Of a DNA stretch of 64,000 nucleotides, positions 34,410 to 42,093 are shown piece by piece. Each line of letters begins with the position of its first letter. The first letter of the stretch is position 1. A program made the position numbers and the translations under genes. Origin of the DNA: CAYZMS01 sp964479625 (GTDB lineage Bacteria; Bacteroidota; Bacteroidia; Chitinophagales; Saprospiraceae); the NCBI GenBank assembly GCA_964479625.1, contig CAYZMS010000002.1, positions 124,001 through 188,000 of the forward strand, written 5' to 3'. Under the pieces are notes generated by a model that saw nothing but the letters and a program-made list of their open reading frames with translations, made no database searches and was not told where the DNA came from.

Positions 34410-34871
34410 CTAATCTTTTTCGATCCGGTTAGCCAGGATCTGATCTGCAGTAATTTCCTCGGAAGCAAGCTCTTTAATAATATCAAAGGTGGTAACGATA
34501 CCTACCAACTCCTTACCATCAACTACTGGAATAGCGTGAAAGCGATTGGCCATGAAAATTTCAAGCGCAACGTTGATCCGCTCATCCGGGCTGAGTTTAG
34601 CCAATCCCGTAGTCATGATATCTTCGGCGGTATACACACGTAATCGGGCATAGTTTACGAAACGATCCTCGTCATTTCTACTAAACCCGCGTAGAAAATG
34701 CAGGAAATCAGATTTACTGATCATACCCACCATTTCCCGAAACCGGACTACAGGCAGGTGGTGGATATTATTATTCTCAAAAATTTCCTTTATAACCGTT
34801 ATCTTATCGGAAGGATTTACGGTGACCAGGCTGGTCGTCATGATGGTTTTTACTGGTGCAAGGACATTCAT
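34410..34871 (-). CDS. CBS-domain protein
   Basis: 153 residues from the ATG at 34871 (MNVLAPVKTIM); an ATG ten codons earlier is less likely. It is made up of two CBS motifs: VKTIMTTSLVTVNPSDKITV with HHLPVVRFREMVGMISKSDF, and AEDIMTTGLAKLSPDERINV with HAIPVVDGKELVGIVTTFDI. A CBS pair binds adenine nucleotides and acts as an energy or ligand sensor. No effector domain is attached and the neighbours give no clear partner. Confidence 0.88.
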   Translation of the reverse strand: MNVLAPVKTIMTTSLVTVNPSDKITVIKEIFENNNIHHLPVVRFREMVGMISKSDFLHFLRGFSRNDEDRFVNYARLRVYTAEDIMTTGLAKLSPDERINVALEIFMANRFHAIPVVDGKELVGIVTTFDIIKELASEEITADQILANRIEKD

Positions 34872-35076
34872 ACTATTCGAATTTAATTGGCTTTTTAACA
34901 ATAATGTTATAACAGGTTTTACTACCTCGTGTTAATTGGCTACTTAATTGACTTCAACATTAATTTCTAGATTTTTGAAAACATTAGAATTGACAAATAT
35001 CAACCGGCAACCTGATTTTTGCAACCTGGCCAGACAAGCTGTTGCGAATTTTCTAACCTATTGCGGGTTGCGCTCT

Positions 35077-36165
35077 TTATTTTTCCTTTAATTCTTCTAT
35101 AAATTCGATTACTGTTTTTCGCATTAGTGCATGTCTTTGGGAACTCTCCTCAATCGGGAAGCCTTTACTTTGAATTGCTTTCTGAATACCTTGTGCCAAT
35201 TCAAAATTATCCTGGGTTTGACGAGCACACCATCCTCTGAGTTCCATTTGTTTTGCGAGATACTCCTGCTCAGTTTGTCCTTTGGTTGGGATCAGTAGTG
35301 CCTTCTTACCTCCCATGGAGTAAAGGTCCATCAGGGTAGTATAGCCTGCGCGACAAATAATTACCTCTGCATTTCCGATTGCTCTGGACAAATCGGGCCC
35401 GTGGAGTCGATTTACAATGTCCACATTCTGCTCCCGCCAATCTTTACGGTCTGGGCTTGGAAGCCCCTGAATGAGCAGGTGTCGACCTGGTGCTTTTTTC
35501 AATTGCGCTTTCATTTTTTGTTCTAAAAAGCTTCGAAGGGGTTCCGGCCCGGAAAGGATCAACAAGCTTTTGAATTCAGGCGTGGAAATATCGATACGCT
35601 CCAGACGGGAAAGCACCCCCAGGTGCTTCGTTGGAATAGGATAGGGTGGAGCCGACATTTCCCCGGCAAGATTTTCCGGCTCCGGAAAATCCGGGACCCA
35701 AAGCATTTGAAATTTTTTCACGAATCGGCTCTGTATCCAATTTGCAAATTGAGACCCCGCCCTGGTATTCCCCCTTAAATGAATTTGGTGCGCTATGAAA
35801 ACACAAGGAATCTCTGGTAGAGAAAGCCCGTACCGGTTATCAGAAATAACCGCATCGATCCTGGCTTCCGAAACAATTTCGACTAAAAATTGGCGCTCTT
35901 TTTGGATCATCCACAAAACCCTGGCACTCTGACGGGCCAAAGAAGGAATTAATCCCTCTTTGGGATAGCGAATTCCGTAATCAGGTAATTGATAGTAGGG
36001 AAGTTCCGGAAATTCTAAACGTATAAGATCTAATGCTACGCCAGAAGAGGCTAAAACCACATCCTGACCAGCCTCCAGCAAAGTATTAATTATCGGAACG
36101 CAACGGCCGGCATGGCCTAAGCCCCAATTTAACGGGGCAACTAAAAATCGATATTTCCCTGGCAT
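35077..36165 (-). CDS. MurG-like glycosyltransferase (GT-B fold)
   Basis: 362 residues. The N-terminal domain starts FLVAPLNWGLGHAGRCVPII, with the GxGHxxR-type loop of MurG/MGDG-synthase-like enzymes. The C-terminal domain carries SLLILSGPEPLRSFLEQ and the donor-binding stretch AEVICRAGYTTLMDLYSMG followed by KALLIPTKGQTEQEYLAKQM. It resembles the MJ1255/VC2487 group of uncharacterised transferases. Donor and acceptor are unknown; it is not murG itself. It is transcribed alone, with the small lipoprotein gene divergent. Confidence 0.8.
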   Translation of the reverse strand: MPGKYRFLVAPLNWGLGHAGRCVPIINTLLEAGQDVVLASSGVALDLIRLEFPELPYYQLPDYGIRYPKEGLIPSLARQSARVLWMIQKERQFLVEIVSEARIDAVISDNRYGLSLPEIPCVFIAHQIHLRGNTRAGSQFANWIQSRFVKKFQMLWVPDFPEPENLAGEMSAPPYPIPTKHLGVLSRLERIDISTPEFKSLLILSGPEPLRSFLEQKMKAQLKKAPGRHLLIQGLPSPDRKDWREQNVDIVNRLHGPDLSRAIGNAEVIICRAGYTTLMDLYSMGGKKALLIPTKGQTEQEYLAKQMELRGWCARQTQDNFELAQGIQKAIQSKGFPIEESSQRHALMRKTVIEFIEELKEK

Positions 36166-36203
36166 AAATCACAATTTGCTGTTAAATTAGGTAATCGCAT
36201 TAA

Positions 36204-36350
36204 ATGATTGGAATTACTATGACATCAGGTACAGTTTGGTGCTGCCGACGAATCGTTTTGATCCTGTTCATGTTGGGAATATTGACCTCCGGTTGCAGGG
36301 AGAGGGATTGCGGCTGCCCTATGGCTGAGAGGACTTCCATTCGAAGGTAG
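36204..36350 (+). CDS. Small lipoprotein, 48 residues
   Basis: The frame from ATG 36204 (or ATG 36219, five codons later) to TAG 36350 encodes a textbook lipoprotein signal. There are two Arg (CCRRI), then a hydrophobic core VLILFMLGI, and the lipobox LTSGC with the lipidated Cys at residue 31. Only about 17 residues remain, RERDCGCPMAERTSIRR, with a CGCP motif. It lies in the gap between the divergent glycosyltransferase gene and the convergent rng gene, and has a terminator at 36399-36469. I do not recognise a family. Confidence 0.6.
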   Translation: MIGITMTSGTVWCCRRIVLILFMLGILTSGCRERDCGCPMAERTSIRR

Positions 36351-36398
36351 GTCTTTTATCAAAGGACGGATTTGAATGGAGCGCCAGGGCATAAAAAA

Positions 36399-36469
36399 AG
36401 GCCGGTTGCTAACTCCTTTTTGCAGCCTTGATAAGCTGGTATTAGCAAACGGCCTGTTGTTGTTTTTTT
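36399..36469. terminator. Bidirectional terminator between the small lipoprotein and rng
   Basis: A 14-bp stem with one mismatch (36399-36412 with 36442-36455), its loop containing a small CAGC/GCTG stem, is followed by GTTGTTGTTTTTTT on the plus strand and TTTTTTTAT on the minus strand. It ends 9 bp from the rng stop. Confidence 0.8.
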
Positions 36470-36477
36470 GAACCTCC

Positions 36478-38217
36478 TTACTGGTTCAGTCGGATCTCAT
36501 CATCATTTTTATCGAAGAAGCGGTATTTTGTCAGGGCATAATCCGTATCTGCTTTGATCGTTACCCATCTTAAGTATTTGGTATACCATTTCACCTGGCG
36601 GTTAGGCAGTCCTTTTTTAAGATATGCTTCAATGTAAGGATGTACAGCCAGTTTCAGCTTCGCCTTGGGTTGAGATTGGAAGATATAATCCAGATCTCTT
36701 TCGATATCATCTACTAACAATATGGATGCATTCATTTTTCCGGTTCCTCCACAGGTGGGGCAGACCTCGCTGGTATCTATTTTGACTTCGGGTCTGACTC
36801 GTTGTCTGGTAATTTGCATTAAGCCGAACTTACTAAGCGGGAGTATGGTATGCTGCGCCCGGTCTTTTCGCATAGCTTGCCGCATAACGGTCATTAATTC
36901 CTTCCGGTGTTCCGCCTTCTTCATATCGATGAAGTCGACGATAATAATACCACCAATGTCGCGTAGTCGCAATTGGCGGGCGATCTCCTCCGCAGCCTCC
37001 AGATTGACGTTGAGAACGGCATTTTCACCCCTTTTGCTGCCCATTTTGTGACCGCTGTTAACGTCGATCACGTGCATGGCCTCTGTGTGTTCGATTACCA
37101 AATAGGCCCCACTACTCATGGTAGCAGTTTTCCCAAAGCTTGATTTAATCTGGCGGCTCACACCGTAGGCTTCAAAAATGGGTTTATTCCCCCGGTGGTG
37201 CTGAACAATATTAACTTGTTCGGGCGAAATGGTGCTCAGGAAGTTTCGAATATTGGCAGCCATCTGCCGGTCGTTCACCACAATCTTAGTGAAGGTATCC
37301 GTTAGTAGGTCCCGAAGAATACTGGAAGTTTTATCAAGTTCACTCAGTAATTTAACCGGTGCTTTAGCTCCTTTGAGCTGCTCGAAAATATCTTCCCACT
37401 TCTGGAGCATCACCGTCATTTCTTCGTGAAGGTCCATGACCTTTTTTCCTTCGGCGGCGGTACGCACAATAACCCCGAAATGTTTGGGACGAATACTTTC
37501 GATTAATCTTTTTAGTCTGGCCCGCTCCTCGGATGAGGTTATCTTTTTAGATACGGCAATTACATCCGAAAAGGGGGTCAGCACCAGGTAGCGCCCTGGA
37601 ATGGTGATTTCACAACTCAGGCGAGGCCCTTTGGTGGAAATAGGTTCCTTTAGAATTTGCACCAAAAGCTGTTGCCGGCGCTTCAGCACCTGGTCAACCT
37701 TACCGGTCTTAATGATATCGGGAGCCATTTTGAAATTCTCCAGCCTGGAGATCGTCTGTTTACCTGAAACGGCTTCATTGGTATATTTGGCCAGTGAGTT
37801 TAATGTAGGCCCCAGATCCGTGTAGTGTAGGAAGGCATCCTTTTTATGTCCGATATCCACAAATGCGGCATTCAAACCAGGCATAAGCCGTTTGATCCTT
37901 CCCAAGAAAATATCGCCAACCGTAAAATTATCGTTGGTCTTTTGGTCGTGTAGTTCGACCAGCTTTCCATCTTCCAACAAAGCAATATCCACTTTGGTGG
38001 GAGAGGAGTTAATGATTAATTCTTTTTCCACGGGCGTATCGTTTTCAGGGACTGGATGCGCCTGCTTCGGATGAACACCTTTAGGAGAATTATGTCTGTT
38101 TTCTTTGGCGGTACTTTTTGAGTTGTTGACTGTTTGGGAATTCCCGTTCTCCTTATCAGAGGGTGGCTGTTTGGGGTTGGGGGTTTTCTGATCTTTATTT
38201 TTGGGATCTATCTGCAC
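36478..38217 (-). CDS. rng: Ribonuclease E/G family protein
   Basis: Single-strand endoribonuclease in rRNA maturation and mRNA decay; 579 residues. The first 65 are a Pro/Asn/Lys-rich leader not found in E. coli RNase G. The S1 domain follows (VGDIFLGRIKRLMPGLNAAF, about 100-119, to the HKKDAFLHYTDLGP region), then the catalytic domain with VIDVNSG and GIIIVDFIDM carrying the metal-binding Asp residues. The zinc link CPTCGGTGK is near residue 487. The HU gene lies upstream on the same strand, an order common in Bacteroidota. Confidence 0.95.
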   Translation of the reverse strand: MQIDPKNKDQKTPNPKQPPSDKENGNSQTVNNSKSTAKENRHNSPKGVHPKQAHPVPENDTPVEKELIINSSPTKVDIALLEDGKLVELHDQKTNDNFTVGDIFLGRIKRLMPGLNAAFVDIGHKKDAFLHYTDLGPTLNSLAKYTNEAVSGKQTISRLENFKMAPDIIKTGKVDQVLKRRQQLLVQILKEPISTKGPRLSCEITIPGRYLVLTPFSDVIAVSKKITSSEERARLKRLIESIRPKHFGVIVRTAAEGKKVMDLHEEMTVMLQKWEDIFEQLKGAKAPVKLLSELDKTSSILRDLLTDTFTKIVVNDRQMAANIRNFLSTISPEQVNIVQHHRGNKPIFEAYGVSRQIKSSFGKTATMSSGAYLVIEHTEAMHVIDVNSGHKMGSKRGENAVLNVNLEAAEEIARQLRLRDIGGIIIVDFIDMKKAEHRKELMTVMRQAMRKDRAQHTILPLSKFGLMQITRQRVRPEVKIDTSEVCPTCGGTGKMNASILLVDDIERDLDYIFQSQPKAKLKLAVHPYIEAYLKKGLPNRQVKWYTKYLRWVTIKADTDYALTKYRFFDKNDDEIRLNQ

Positions 38218-38539
38218 GATTTTAGTCTTGAATGGAAAAGTGTAAAAGATTAGAGATCCAAGGCATCTGGAAGTTTAGTTTGAAAACAGATAATAGTTGC
38301 TCCCGGTTTAATCTTCAGCTTGGCAAGGGTCCCGTACAATGCACTAAATAGGGATTAGCCTTCTATCCAGAAAGCAAGCCTTTAAGGAATAAGAACAAGA
38401 GCAAAGTACAACAAAAAAATGGTACTAGAAACGCAAATATGCGGAAGGTGAAGTCAAATTAAGGCTGGACTTCACCCTCCACGATTATTTAGCATTAGGA
38501 GCACTTGCCGAGGCTAATGCTTTCTACAAAAGAATGAGC
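38218..38539. other. Intergenic region upstream of rng
   Basis: 322 bp without an ORF. It holds a 9-bp hairpin at 38447-38476 and presumably the rng promoter, which I could not place with confidence. Confidence 0.5.
38447..38476 (-). terminator. Hairpin downstream of the AURKAIP1/COX24 gene
   Basis: GGTGAAGTC and GACTTCACC form a perfect 9-bp stem with a 12-nt loop. The following minus-strand bases are not U-rich, so it may be a weak terminator or a processed 3' end. Confidence 0.4.
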
Positions 38540-38632
38540 TTATTTCTTCTTTTTATGGCGATTCTTACGCAGGCGTTTTTTACGCTTATGCGTTGCAATC
38601 TTATGTCTTTTTCTTTTTTTTCCGCTTGGCAT
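38540..38632 (-). CDS. AURKAIP1/COX24-domain (mS38-like) 30-residue basic protein
   Basis: Thirty codons, ATG 38632 to TAA 38540. The product begins MPSGKKRKRHKIATHKRKKR and ends RHKKKK, and is almost entirely Lys, Arg and His. The KRKRHK...HKRKKRLRK pattern is the AURKAIP1/COX24 signature. In mitochondria this domain is ribosomal protein mS38, and in Bacteroidota tiny stand-alone versions are widespread. A ribosomal role near the decoding region is inference by homology. It is 42 bp downstream of the TPR gene in the HU-led operon. Confidence 0.88.
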   Translation of the reverse strand: MPSGKKRKRHKIATHKRKKRLRKNRHKKKK

Positions 38633-38674
38633 AATACTTCTACAATTTAAATTGGTTTATCAAAATTTATTTCT

Positions 38675-39466
38675 TTACCCGGCCTGTAAAAGTTGACATC
38701 GGCGAGTGTAATCTGCCGCTTGAGCGTCATCGTTAAGGCTGCGGTATGCCTCGGCAAGGAGGCAAATAGCCCGAATATTATTGGGATCAACCTCCAGGAC
38801 GGTTTCTAAACGCTCAACAGCGCGTTCATATTGGCGCGTCTGGATAGCTAGACGCGCCAGATTATTAAGGATCATGGGTTCCCGGGGGTGGGCTCCGTCC
38901 AGTTCCCTCAACATCAAGATTCCCCTCATCGGGTTATCCTGCGGAGGATCCAGGGTGTAAACCAGGGCCAGATTAACCTTATGGGACAATTCTTCCGGGT
39001 TTAAGGAAACCGCAGCCTCAAAAGCTCGAACGGCACGACCGCTGGCGAAAGCTCTCGTACTTTCATCCCCGGCTTCCTGCAAGGCGATCGTATAGGTAGT
39101 GCCGGTAATAGCCCAACTTTCCTCCGTTTGCTCAATTTCAGCGATCTGTTGCGCATAATAACCCGACATCACCGGATAACCATACTGGTACCACAAGCTG
39201 GACAACTCCCGGTAGCGAGCCGTACGGGTGGAGTCAACGACCGCCTCATCCAACCTTCTCTGCAAAGCTTCGACATTCGCAAGCTGATTGGCCGAGAGTC
39301 CCTTACTTGCCTTGGAAAGCAAAAGCGTAATGTCTGTGCTTTCCATTTGCAGAGCCTTGGTCTTTTCCAATTCCTTCTGTTCACTAGAGGTTTTACTCAC
39401 CCCGAAATACAAAACAATCAAAAGAAGCACAGACCCAGCTATTGCCCCTATTTGCGCTTTAGTCAT
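38675..39466 (-). CDS. Membrane-anchored TPR protein
   Basis: 263 residues: an N-terminal membrane anchor (about 5-24, QIGAIAGSVLLLIVLYFGVS), then helical repeats. Clear TPR units are GRAVRAFEAAVSLNPEELSH, MILNNLARLAIQTRQYERAV and AICLLAEAYRSLNDDAQAAD. It has no enzyme domain. It lies between the HU gene (19 bp gap) and the AURKAIP1/COX24 gene (42 bp gap), so the three should share a transcript. A scaffold role is likely; partners are unknown. Confidence 0.8.
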   Translation of the reverse strand: MTKAQIGAIAGSVLLLIVLYFGVSKTSSEQKELEKTKALQMESTDITLLLSKASKGLSANQLANVEALQRRLDEAVVDSTRTARYRELSSLWYQYGYPVMSGYYAQQIAEIEQTEESWAITGTTYTIALQEAGDESTRAFASGRAVRAFEAAVSLNPEELSHKVNLALVYTLDPPQDNPMRGILMLRELDGAHPREPMILNNLARLAIQTRQYERAVERLETVLEVDPNNIRAICLLAEAYRSLNDDAQAADYTRRCQLLQAG

Positions 39467-39485
39467 GGGGTTGATAAATTTCCAG

Positions 39486-39812
39486 TTAGTGATTTTCTGA
39501 AAGGCCGTTCGTCCGATCTTCCGGCAGATCCGATACGTTATCTTTTACTTGTTCAACGAAAATCTTCGCCGGTTTAAAGGCAGGAATGTAGTGCTCCGGA
39601 ATCTCAATAGCAACGTTTTTCTTGATGTGACGGCCAATCTTCTTAGCCCGCTTCTTCACCACAAAACTACCAAATCCACGAATATATACATTCTCACCCT
39701 CCGCCAGGGATGATTTTACTTCTCTGAAAAAAGTCTCCAGGGTCACCAAAACATCTACCTTAGGAACTCCCGTCTTGTCCGATATGGATGTTACTAGATC
39801 CGCTTTTCTCAT
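39486..39812 (-). CDS. HU/IHF-family DNA-binding protein
   Basis: Nucleoid-associated DNA-bending protein of 108 residues. The N-terminal helices MRKADLVTSISDKTGVPKVD and the beta-arm region GENVYIRGFGSFVVKKRAKK, followed by PAFKPAKIFVEQV, are typical. A short non-conserved tail of about 15 residues extends past the usual HU end. It is first in the operon with a TPR gene and the AURKAIP1/COX24 gene, with rng beyond. Confidence 0.95.
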   Translation of the reverse strand: MRKADLVTSISDKTGVPKVDVLVTLETFFREVKSSLAEGENVYIRGFGSFVVKKRAKKIGRHIKKNVAIEIPEHYIPAFKPAKIFVEQVKDNVSDLPEDRTNGLSENH

Positions 39813-40202
39813 CGTTATTTACTGGTTTATAGTAAGTTATGAATGTTTTTCCTTCAAAAAAGGAGTCGCAAATTTCGAAAAATTATCCTTATAAAAAAAG
39901 GATCTTATTAATTATTTTAAAGCAATTCGCCTAGTAGTCAAGTATTTATACGTATTCGGCAGGTTCTAAAGGGCCAAAACCCATGTAAAGGACTAATATT
40001 ACTGGGGATTGGTTTATCTTTAGGCCTGAGATTATCCAAAGGACAAATTCTCATTTTGTAAACCCGATAGGAAGAGCCGGATGCTTGCCATTTCCCAGGA
40101 TTGCATAAACTTCCCATCCTCGCTTTCCTTACCATCTTTAGTGGTTGTACTCTAGGCACCACTCGTTGTGATAAGCAGTTTTCAAAAAGAATAATCCGCT
40201 CT
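39813..40202. other. Divergent intergenic region HU-yicC
   Basis: 390 bp, AT-rich near HU. The yicC frame stays open back to 40101, but its translation there is unlike the family. A weak HU promoter candidate (TTT, 20 bp, GAAATTTG on the minus strand, about 39871-39902) is the only element I see. Confidence 0.45.
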
Positions 40203-41078
40203 ATGCTTTTTTCTATGACTGGCTACGGCCGAAGTAAAGTTGACTTTCAGGACAAGGTCATTACCGTCGAGATTCGATCCTTAAATAGCAAATACACTGA
40301 TCTTCGAATTAAGTTGCCTAACCAGTATAAAGAAAAAGAACCCGACATTAGAAAGTTAATCACTGACCGTATCGAAAGGGGAAAAGTGGACTTTGCTATT
40401 GAACTAAGTAATGGATCGGGAGAAGATAACTACAGCCTCAACATTCCTCTTTTTAAAAAGTACTATTCGGAGCTCAAACTACTTTCCGATGAATTGGGAG
40501 AGCATCCCAAGGAAATTACCTCCGCCATTTTACGACTTCCCAATGTGGTGACCTCTCAGCAGGCTGACCTGGCAGAGGAAGAATGGCAAATTGTCTTACA
40601 AGGCGTACAGGAGGCTTTGCAGCGCTTTGATGCCTTTCGCGAAAAAGAAGGCCAGGTCATGGAAGCCGATATGCGGGAACGCTGCCAAATTATCCTGGAC
40701 CTTTTAGACCAGGTAAGCCCTTTCGAGCAGGAACGTATTGAAAAGATGCGCGCCCGAATGCAACAAAACATGGAGGAATTCCTGGGCCGGGAAAACGTAG
40801 ATGAAAACCGTTTCGAACAGGAAATGCTCTTCTATTTGGAAAAAATGGATATAACAGAGGAAAAACTCCGGCTTCGACAACATTGTGATCACTTCCAGGA
40901 AGTCATCCAAAACGACCAAACCCAAAAGGGAAAAAAACTGAGCTTCATTGGACAGGAAATTGGACGGGAGATCAATACCCTGGGGGCCAAAGCCTATTCC
41001 TTCGGGATTCAACGATTGGTGGTCAGTATGAAAGATGAACTTGAAAAAATAAAGGAGCAGGTAGCAAACTCACTCTAG
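40203..41078 (+). CDS. yicC: YicC-family endoribonuclease
   Basis: 291 residues from the ATG at 40203, which gives the conserved start MLFSMTGYGR. The N-terminal YicC domain (VEIRSLNSKYTDLRIKLP, ERGKVDFAIEL) and the C-terminal DUF1732 domain are both complete. The latter contains KGKKLSFIGQEIGREINTLG and ends DELEKIKEQVANSL. E. coli YicC is an RNase that acts on the small RNA RyhB; the role in Bacteroidota is not established. It is 1 bp from gmk, the standard neighbour. Confidence 0.93.
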   Translation: MLFSMTGYGRSKVDFQDKVITVEIRSLNSKYTDLRIKLPNQYKEKEPDIRKLITDRIERGKVDFAIELSNGSGEDNYSLNIPLFKKYYSELKLLSDELGEHPKEITSAILRLPNVVTSQQADLAEEEWQIVLQGVQEALQRFDAFREKEGQVMEADMRERCQIILDLLDQVSPFEQERIEKMRARMQQNMEEFLGRENVDENRFEQEMLFYLEKMDITEEKLRLRQHCDHFQEVIQNDQTQKGKKLSFIGQEIGREINTLGAKAYSFGIQRLVVSMKDELEKIKEQVANSL

Positions 41079-41079
41079 C

Positions 41080-41649
41080 ATGGGTAAACTCATTATTTTT
41101 ACTGCCCCTTCCGGCGCAGGGAAAACAACTATTGTTCGACACCTTTTACAACAAAACCATTCCTTAGCTTTTTCTGTTTCGGCTACTACCCGTTCGCCCC
41201 GACCCGGGGAGATCCATGGCAGGGATTACTATTTTTTTAGCAAAGCCGATTTTGAACAGGCTATTCGAAACGAAGCCTTCGCCGAATGGGAAGAGGTATA
41301 TCAAGGTCTTTTCTACGGAACCCTGCGCTCAGAGATCGATCGCTTATGGAAGGCTGGAAAACACGTACTCTTTGACATTGATGTAAAAGGTGCCATGAGC
41401 CTTAAACAGCAATATCCCGAACAAACCCTCACTGTTTTCGTTATGCCTCCCAGCCCCGAGACCCTATTCGAACGCCTTCGCGCGAGAAGCACGGAGACAG
41501 AGGCCAGCTTGCAAAAACGCCTCGCCAAGGCAAAAGAAGAATTGCTTTTTGTAAACAAATGCGACAAGATCCTGGTTAATAATGTGTTGGAAAATGCGCT
41601 GGAAGAGGCAGAAAATTTGGTGCATGCTTTTTTAAACGAACCTTTATGA
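41080..41649 (+). CDS. gmk: Guanylate kinase
   Basis: Phosphorylates GMP to GDP with ATP. 189 residues with P-loop APSGAGKTT (about 9-17), the GMP-binding motif SATTRSPRPGEIHGRDY (about 35-51), and the lid VMPPSPETLFERLRARSTE. Length and motifs are normal. It lies in the yicC-gmk-apaG cluster, its stop overlapping the apaG start by 4 bp. Confidence 0.97.
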   Translation: MGKLIIFTAPSGAGKTTIVRHLLQQNHSLAFSVSATTRSPRPGEIHGRDYYFFSKADFEQAIRNEAFAEWEEVYQGLFYGTLRSEIDRLWKAGKHVLFDIDVKGAMSLKQQYPEQTLTVFVMPPSPETLFERLRARSTETEASLQKRLAKAKEELLFVNKCDKILVNNVLENALEEAENLVHAFLNEPL

Positions 41650-42032
41650 ACACATTTACCACTAATGACATCAAGGTTAGCGTAGAGCCAAGTTACCAGT
41701 CCGGCTATTCAAAACCAGTTGATCAAAAATTCATTTTTGCCTATCATATTACCATCGAAAATCTAAGTGCCCAGACTGTCCAGCTTTTACGAAGACACTG
41801 GACAATTGTCGATTCGAACGGTAAGGTTCGAGTTGTTGAAGGGGAAGGCGTCATCGGTAGGTGCCCCATCCTGGAACCAAATGAAACCCACCAATACGTA
41901 TCCTGGTGCCCTCTGGAAACAGAGATTGGCAAAATGAAAGGTTCCTATTTAATGAAAGACTTAAAAGATTCCCACGAATTTCAGGTGATCATTCCCGAGT
42001 TTCAGCTCATTGCTCCCTTTATCCTCAATTGA
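41646..42032 (+). CDS. apaG: ApaG protein (DUF525)
   Basis: 128 residues forming one Fn3-like ApaG domain: FIFAYHITIENLSAQTVQLL, RRHWTIVDSNGKVRVVEGEG, VIGRCPILEPNETHQYVSWC and the final GSYLMKDLKDSHEFQVIIPE. The family is linked to Co2+/Mg2+ resistance and, through adjacency to apaH, to dinucleotide metabolism; its biochemistry is unsettled. It overlaps gmk by 4 bp. Confidence 0.95.
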   Translation: MNTFTTNDIKVSVEPSYQSGYSKPVDQKFIFAYHITIENLSAQTVQLLRRHWTIVDSNGKVRVVEGEGVIGRCPILEPNETHQYVSWCPLETEIGKMKGSYLMKDLKDSHEFQVIIPEFQLIAPFILN

Positions 42033-42093
42033 TAACGGATAATTCAGGGAGCTCTTTTTAGGCCAGATTCAAAACAAAGGCTATCTTCAATAA

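Noticed and set aside
35044..35055. GCGAATTTTCTA, ten of twelve matches to the operator box of the P450 region
   Set aside because: It is a single copy without promoter context; probably chance in AT-rich DNA.
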